Below are positions 60,701-64,000 of a stretch of DNA of 64,000 nt, one piece after another. The notes beneath the pieces are model-generated. The model did no database searches. It saw only the letters and a list, made by a program, of their open reading frames with translations, and was not told the origin of the DNA. The position numbers were made by a program, and so were the translations under genes. Origin of the DNA: Bizionia sp. (GTDB taxonomy: Bacteria; Bacteroidota; Bacteroidia; Flavobacteriales; Flavobacteriaceae); NCBI GenBank assembly GCA_020631395.1, contig JAHDHI010000020.1:1-64000 (forward strand), in the 5' to 3' direction. Position 1 is the first letter of the stretch; each line of letters starts with the position of its first letter.

Positions 60701-61710
60701 CTTGCTCCCAATTCTTCATCTATACCCGTGGCAACGAGATTGGATGGTTGCCATAAGGTTACACGGGCTGGGTGCTCCATATAGGACTCCATTCTAGTAA
60801 CTTGGCCTTTGGTAAACATGGATTCACAAGGATTGTAATCCATATGGTTTTGGCTATTGATCGTTTGATTGAAACAATTTTTTGTTCCAGGATCACAACC
60901 TGCACCTGCACTTGTAGGAGGTGTATCTCCAACAAGGTCTCCATTGTCGTCACCTAGAACACATCCACCATTGAAGGTGTGCTCCAAACCAAAGAAATGA
61001 CCAAACTCATGAGTTAATGAAGATGCTGGAGGTGAATAAATTATATACTTGCCGTTGTAAACCACTCTTGCAGATCCTTCATTGGACATTCCCGTATTAG
61101 GAAACCAAGCGATTCCTGAGTTGTTTTGACTCCCAGATTTAAGAACCAATTGGAGGTGTATGTTGAAATACTTGTAGTTTTCCCAAGCATATCTTGCGAT
61201 CTCTTCGTCGTTTGTGCCGTTGAGTCCAAAGCCTTCCTTGGTCTCGTGGAAGATGACACCGTTGGTGGTATTTCCATCTGGGTCAATTTGAGCCAATCTG
61301 AACTCGATGTCCATACTTCCTTCAATATTGCTGAAATAGGGATCTATGGGATCATTCCCTCCTTTGAAATCGTCATTTATCTTTTGCAGTGCCAGCTTTA
61401 TTCTTTCTACTGTAACTTCTCTATTGTTTCCTTCACTATCGTCTGGCCAGTTGTTTCCATAGACATGAAAGACTACTGGAACTACATAAGAGTTTCCTGA
61501 TTTCAATAGTCCACTCTTTTTCAATAGGGCATCTTCTTTTACTTTTTGTTCAAATTTCTTTGCTTGTTTTAAAGCATTGGGGTTGGTTTTGTAAAATTCA
61601 TCTTGACTTTCTTCAAAGGAACAAGAAGGAGTATTGTCATCTTGTGCAGAAAGGACACTTAAGAACAACAATGCAAACAACAACGAGGTAATTGTTTTTT
61701 TTGGATTCAT
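57772..61710 (-). CDS. Secreted M43 metalloprotease with GEVED repeats and T9SS sorting domain
   Basis: A 1,312-residue exported protein: signal peptide (about 1-23), propeptide (about 24-75) and an M43 (pappalysin/cytophagalysin) catalytic domain (about 76-330). The zinc motif is HEFGHFFGLEH (234-244), followed by the Met-turn region NHMDYNPC. A long middle region contains two copies each of two beta-module types (about 340-900). Two GEVED domains (about 910-1210, each ending YGEVEDY) follow, and then a type IX sorting domain (VYPNPMSQEG ... LLNTRIGE). It should digest extracellular proteins. ATG 61710 (MNPKKTITS) gives a clean signal peptide, unlike 61746. Confidence 0.92.
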   Translation of the reverse strand: MNPKKTITSLLFALLFLSVLSAQDDNTPSCSFEESQDEFYKTNPNALKQAKKFEQKVKEDALLKKSGLLKSGNSYVVPVVFHVYGNNWPDDSEGNNREVTVERIKLALQKINDDFKGGNDPIDPYFSNIEGSMDIEFRLAQIDPDGNTTNGVIFHETKEGFGLNGTNDEEIARYAWENYKYFNIHLQLVLKSGSQNNSGIAWFPNTGMSNEGSARVVYNGKYIIYSPPASSLTHEFGHFFGLEHTFNGGCVLGDDNGDLVGDTPPTSAGAGCDPGTKNCFNQTINSQNHMDYNPCESMFTKGQVTRMESYMEHPARVTLWQPSNLVATGIDEELGARILFNYQDRNDDDIDKLLALSEDFSNDGGIINKRRIKAVDGANFATTGVLKEGIHYTTSGVPSGLNVRIDITDNVSGEITLEGQANDHEESDSSSFSITLLNPAVVGGVDEIFSTTGTYKINFIDDYEVYYETFSPTILKAIGQDEANRSYITHFNSTASPNGALKVRLLNYDGSALVVDNPSRSLELLCNSGSVDISYFSEGSSIGANSPGSWLPGVTTQTAPATLTSASYGNWHGKTGYFGFRTKTVTGTYMYGWIKASVSSDGKFGRLLSMAVNPDIGSALNANIDKPHVIYSKDRFLESVSNDGSMENDIIVDLKGGSFSTSGNLVAGTHYTVDNVPTGLQFRATVLNNNRVKLSMLGNSTLAGDVWEYHDDIDFEFLDAAFSSNDASKVLFSEFTLNLEHIGETFSKTLDDNELIVSDPSAGTGAFAVLSSHVSIDRQTQIYQMQNYDTGDVKGIKFISWRKDAIANDNYELSPLDAGTVIGPNNQWMNGREYYAGRGQHMIDSETYQAWRNKKKYVGFRIIRSERTHYGWVQLSVSNGGNTFKFHKFAISGTPETPIKAGTLESGDENGEPDDYCVASGNSGPETISMVTFAGIENASGRNEAGYEYFTSQVATVGVGTNNNLNVNIIGYQDGTNDEIYAWFDWNQDGDFDDADEFKQLTKNSGTSGQATISVPEDAVLGITRMRLRVAYYPTSAVPCDFMEYGEVEDYNVNVTNDGGGNPDTQYCDAGGLKGPEAITSVQFAEIENISNRGDSGYEDFTDTTNANLTIGSTNSLDVTITPYQDGTKDEIYVWFDWNKDGDFEDADEFTELNKTSGTTGQVFITVPQDAAIGTTRMRLRVAYSPISGVPCDMMSYGEVEDYGVTISSVGKTFLAGLEKNAENLNKVNVYPNPMSQEGNVLNVNFNTKEEGMVKMEIYDVTGKKVFELIEEKRLETIKTIRLESKLPAGLYLLNTRIGETGINTITKIIVR
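58090..58520 (-). repeat. GEVED domain repeat unit, second copy in the protein
   Basis: One of two tandem coding repeats in the M43 protease gene. Both units run from YC(D/V)A...GPE(A/T)I to YGEVEDY and share DEIY.WFDWN.DGDF.DADEF and TRMRLRVAY. The DNA is also clearly similar, for example around 58165-58180 and 58265-58330. Confidence 0.75.
58550..58972 (-). repeat. GEVED domain repeat unit, first copy in the protein
   Basis: Partner of the unit at 58090-58520, about 60 % alike at protein level by eye. The copies differ mainly in the loops, as expected after an internal duplication followed by divergence. Confidence 0.75.
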
Positions 61711-62193
61711 AATTTTATAGTTGATACTAATTAAATTACATGACAACTATTTGTCAATGTAGTAAGAGGTTATGTTAGTTTAAGGGATTTGTTTTTTTTT
61801 ATGCCATATGTTACGTTTTTAGTTAATAATTAATTTTATTTCATTCAAGGTTTTACTTTATGACAAGGGCTTTTGCTCATTCTCATAGTCATTTGTTTCA
61901 AAATTGAATTATCAGTAGGCTTTACGCTGTGTTTTTAATGAAAACATTGGTTTATTAACATATTATTAATGATTTAGCAACCTTAATTTTCGTCTAAACT
62001 AATATTAAAGTTTTAAAAAATCATACTAGTAGCTACTAGTTTGTTTTTTTCAAATTATTATGTTAAGATTGTGATTCTCATGAAGAGATAAAGAGCTAGA
62101 ACTAATCATTATCCATAGTATCCAATAAATGAGAATTCAGTAAAAAAAGAGAACAAAGCATATTAAAGCATAAGATTAACTAATACACAATAT
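61711..62193. other. 483-base AT-rich gap upstream of the M43 gene
   Basis: No gene is seen. It contains the M43 promoter region, long A/T runs, and a perfect 16-base palindrome at 62025-62040. No tRNA-like, riboswitch-like or repeat-array structure was found. Confidence 0.5.
62025..62040. promoter_or_regulatory. 16-base perfect palindrome
   Basis: ACTAGTAGCTACTAGT is fully self-complementary and followed on the plus strand by TTGTTTTTTT. It lies about 315 bases upstream of the M43 start and about 155 bases downstream of the LytTR stop (that gene being read toward it as far as 62194). A regulator-binding site or a weak terminator are both possible. Confidence 0.35.
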
Positions 62194-62505
62194 TCATCTA
62201 TAATAAAAATACTTACACATTAAAAAAACAACTATATTTAACTTTGATTTATTGAGTTGATTAATTGGTTTAACCATTTTAAACAAAGCCCCTTTATAAA
62301 TTTTGCCCACAAGTGTTTTCTGCTTACGGACATACAAAAAATCACCAGTGAGTTTTTCAATGTGATCGATGTTTATGATGAAAGACTTTTGTATTTGAAG
62401 GAAATGGTCTTGTTTTAAGCATATTGTCCATTTCTTCAAAGAATCAATGAAAGGAAGGCTTATTTCCCTCGTAACCACCATTAGAACATTTTGGCTTAAA
62501 ACCAT
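62194..62505 (-). CDS. LytTR DNA-binding domain protein, possibly truncated
   Basis: A 103-residue protein. Residues about 13-75 fit a LytTR domain: FIDSLKKWTICLKQDHFLQIQ, then SFIINIDHIEKLTGD and VGKIYKGALFK, the region that contacts DNA. Standalone LytTR domains exist, but the usual first strands (a readable speech of Tyr/Ile before TKDG-like turns) are missing, and an in-frame stop lies just upstream, so loss of a receiver domain or of the first strands is possible. It is divergent from the broken outer-membrane receptor gene and may once have controlled it. Confidence 0.6.
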   Translation of the reverse strand: MVLSQNVLMVVTREISLPFIDSLKKWTICLKQDHFLQIQKSFIINIDHIEKLTGDFLYVRKQKTLVGKIYKGALFKMVKPINQLNKSKLNIVVFLMCKYFYYR

Positions 62506-62607
62506 TGAAAATCAATTTTGTACACTTAACAGGATAGTTGATACACTTTATTGAGAAAGAAACACATCTTCGAATATGTTTGCTTCATATTCTTAAAAAC
62601 AAAGAAG

Positions 62608-64000
62608 ATGAAATTCATATTTCAAACAATGTTATTATTCTTGGCGATACAACAGACTACGGCACAAAACACCATTTCAGGAAAGGTTACCGATGTTGGC
62701 GACAATACTACAATAAGCTGGGCAGACATAATGCTATATCAAGGAAAAGAATTAATAAAAGCTGTAATAACCAGTGAAGATGGTACTTATAGCATTGAAA
62801 ACTTAGAAAATGGAAAATATACTTTAAAAACCCATTATTTGGGATATCAACCATATGTTGTTTCTCTTGATTTGGTGGGCAAATCGAAAAACGAAGTTAA
62901 CATAGGATTGATGGCATACACAAATGAACTGGATGAAATTCTAATCATTGCGGAGAAAACAACCATAGAACACAAAGCCGACAGGAAAATAATAAACCTT
63001 GGAGATGACATTTTGGCGATAAGTGCTTCTGCAGGGGATATTTTGCAAGAATTACCATCTGTTAGAGTTAGTGAAAGCGGCAATGTGAGTTTACGAGGCA
63101 ATCAAAACACAACAATACTCGTCAATGGAAAAAAATCTTCGTTGTCCAATGACAAATTGATCAATCAACTTCCTTCGGAAAACATACAGAAGATAGAGTT
63201 AATTACCAATCCTTCAGCCAAATATCAAGCAGAAGGATTGTCTGGAATAATAAACATAATAACATCAAAGAACAGAAAAAAAGGTGGCAACATTAATTTT
63301 TCATCGGGAATTGGAACAGGGAAATTCACAAGGGTACATACAGACATAGGTATCAATTATGTAACGAATAAAATAAAGGCTTCACTTGATTAAAATTATA
63401 GTGAACGTTATTCGGACCATATAACTACAAGAAATGAAGAAAGACCAGACAAGGTGTTTTCCAGTAAGTCGGACAATAATAGAATTAGCAAAACACCATA
63501 TCATATAAAAACCGGATTGGACATTTTTATGGATAGTACCAATACCTTATCATTGTCTACAAGATTGTCGAAAAATAAATTTCTTTTTTATAATGTCATC
63601 AATAGTGTTGAAACCAATGTGAATGACATAGATGTCACAACCATATTTTCTGATGCAAAAAACAACGATATCGGAACAAATGCAGATTTCAACATCAATC
63701 ACCGAAAAGAATTTGATGAGACATCTCACTATTTGGAGATAGATGCCAACCATTCGAACAGCTCCTACGATTTCACCTCCAATAGAGCAACCCTAAGTTC
63801 GGAAACCAACGATATGTTGGAAAAGGATTTTTTCTTCAATAAAAGTGGAGTAACCACCTTTAGCTTGGATTATTACAAGAGCAATGAGAACTCCATCCTA
63901 GAATTAGGTACCCGTTTTGAATTTAAAAGACTTACCGACAAAACAACTTCCATTGTCAATACAATACCTCCAACGGAAACAAATGTGGATTACATCTATA
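62608..64000 (+). pseudogene. TonB-receptor-like outer-membrane gene with in-frame stop, runs off window
   Basis: ATG 62608 begins a signal peptide (1-20, ending TTAQ), a carboxypeptidase-regulatory-like domain (about 22-110: GKVTDVGDNTTISWADIML), a plug domain (about 125-225: DILQELPSVRVSESGNVSLRG, NPSAKYQAEGLSGIINI), then the first barrel strands. At 63391-63393 a TAA interrupts (KASLD-stop-NYSERYSDH). The same frame then stays open to 64000, about 200 codons of barrel-like sequence (THITTRNEE-like, LSTRLSKNKFLF, NHRKEFDETSHYLEID, LELGTRFEFK). One base change would restore it. Mutation, sequencing error or readthrough cannot be told apart here. Confidence 0.8.

Noticed and set aside
1-64000. 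CRISPR arrays, tRNA/rRNA genes, insertion sequences, prophage or integrase genes
   Set aside because: No regularly spaced repeats, no tRNA cloverleaf sequences, no transposase or integrase motifs and no phage structural genes were recognised by reading.

Overview
The window reads as chromosome of a marine-type flavobacterium (phylum Bacteroidota, family Flavobacteriaceae or close). Supporting signs are the AT-rich, A-leading start regions without strong Shine-Dalgarno sites, TAnnTTTG-type promoter elements, three very large secreted proteins with C-terminal type IX secretion (Por) sorting domains, paired Fe-S/CCG proteins, an LptD-type barrel, bPH2 protein pairs, DUF3857 proteins and single-membrane-pass regulators ending in a LuxR-like helix-turn-helix. 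No rRNA, tRNA, CRISPR array, IS element or prophage gene is visible. Most of the window is ordinary chromosome with tightly packed same-strand operons.

Layout. 1-1.2 kb: a small unknown protein and a GT28-like glycosyltransferase with a doubtful C-terminus. 1.3-6 kb: a secreted metallophosphatase and a membrane protein, divergent from a membrane-anchored regulator whose sensor resembles a carbohydrate-binding-like module. 6-12.5 kb: a minus-strand run of chorismate synthase, a dicarboxylate/glutamate symporter, a glutathione-synthetase-like ATP-grasp ligase, a two-domain sulfurtransferase, an N-formylglutamate-amidohydrolase-like protein and a DUF1704 (QEGLA) metallopeptidase. The last four look like a small-molecule or peptide modification pathway of unknown product and are my leading candidate for an undescribed system. 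12.6-14.4 kb: a lipoprotein and an LpxH-like hydrolase. 14.4-18.8 kb: a FAD/Fe-S 2-hydroxyacid dehydrogenase and an Lrp regulator, divergent from a DUF1338 (HglS-like) 2-oxoadipate dioxygenase, with a perfect palindrome between them. This fits a D-2-hydroxyglutarate route of lysine breakdown. 19-24.7 kb: a small barrel protein, a membrane protein, an amino-sugar kinase/nucleotidyltransferase pair, a GH109 lipoprotein and bshA of bacillithiol synthesis. 24.8-27.7 kb: a NagZ-like GH3 fused to a serine hydrolase.

27.8-38.5 kb: an envelope and redox block (bPH2 proteins, CCG Fe-S subunit, HAD phosphatase, small secreted protein, membrane Fe-S subunit, MlaD, amidase) running away from lptD and ridA. 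39-43.3 kb: tandem DUF3857 proteins, one with and one without a transglutaminase active site. 43.3-47.8 kb: an AGCS amino-acid symporter, a 530-base gene-poor stretch with two terminator hairpins and a possible 20-residue basic peptide, a TPR regulator and a putative orphan PD-(D/E)XK nuclease directly downstream of a DEAD-box helicase. 47.8-50.8 kb: two DEAD-box helicases flanking a cold-shock protein. 50.9-57.7 kb: a membrane-anchored GH113-like hydrolase, an M16 peptidase lipoprotein, a T9SS vanadium haloperoxidase-family protein and a DUF3817 protein. 57.8-61.7 kb: a 1,312-residue M43 metalloprotease with repeated modules. 62.2-64 kb: a LytTR protein divergent from a TonB-receptor-like outer-membrane gene broken by one in-frame TAA and running off the window.

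All functions are inferred from sequence motifs and family knowledge read by eye; no database search was run.
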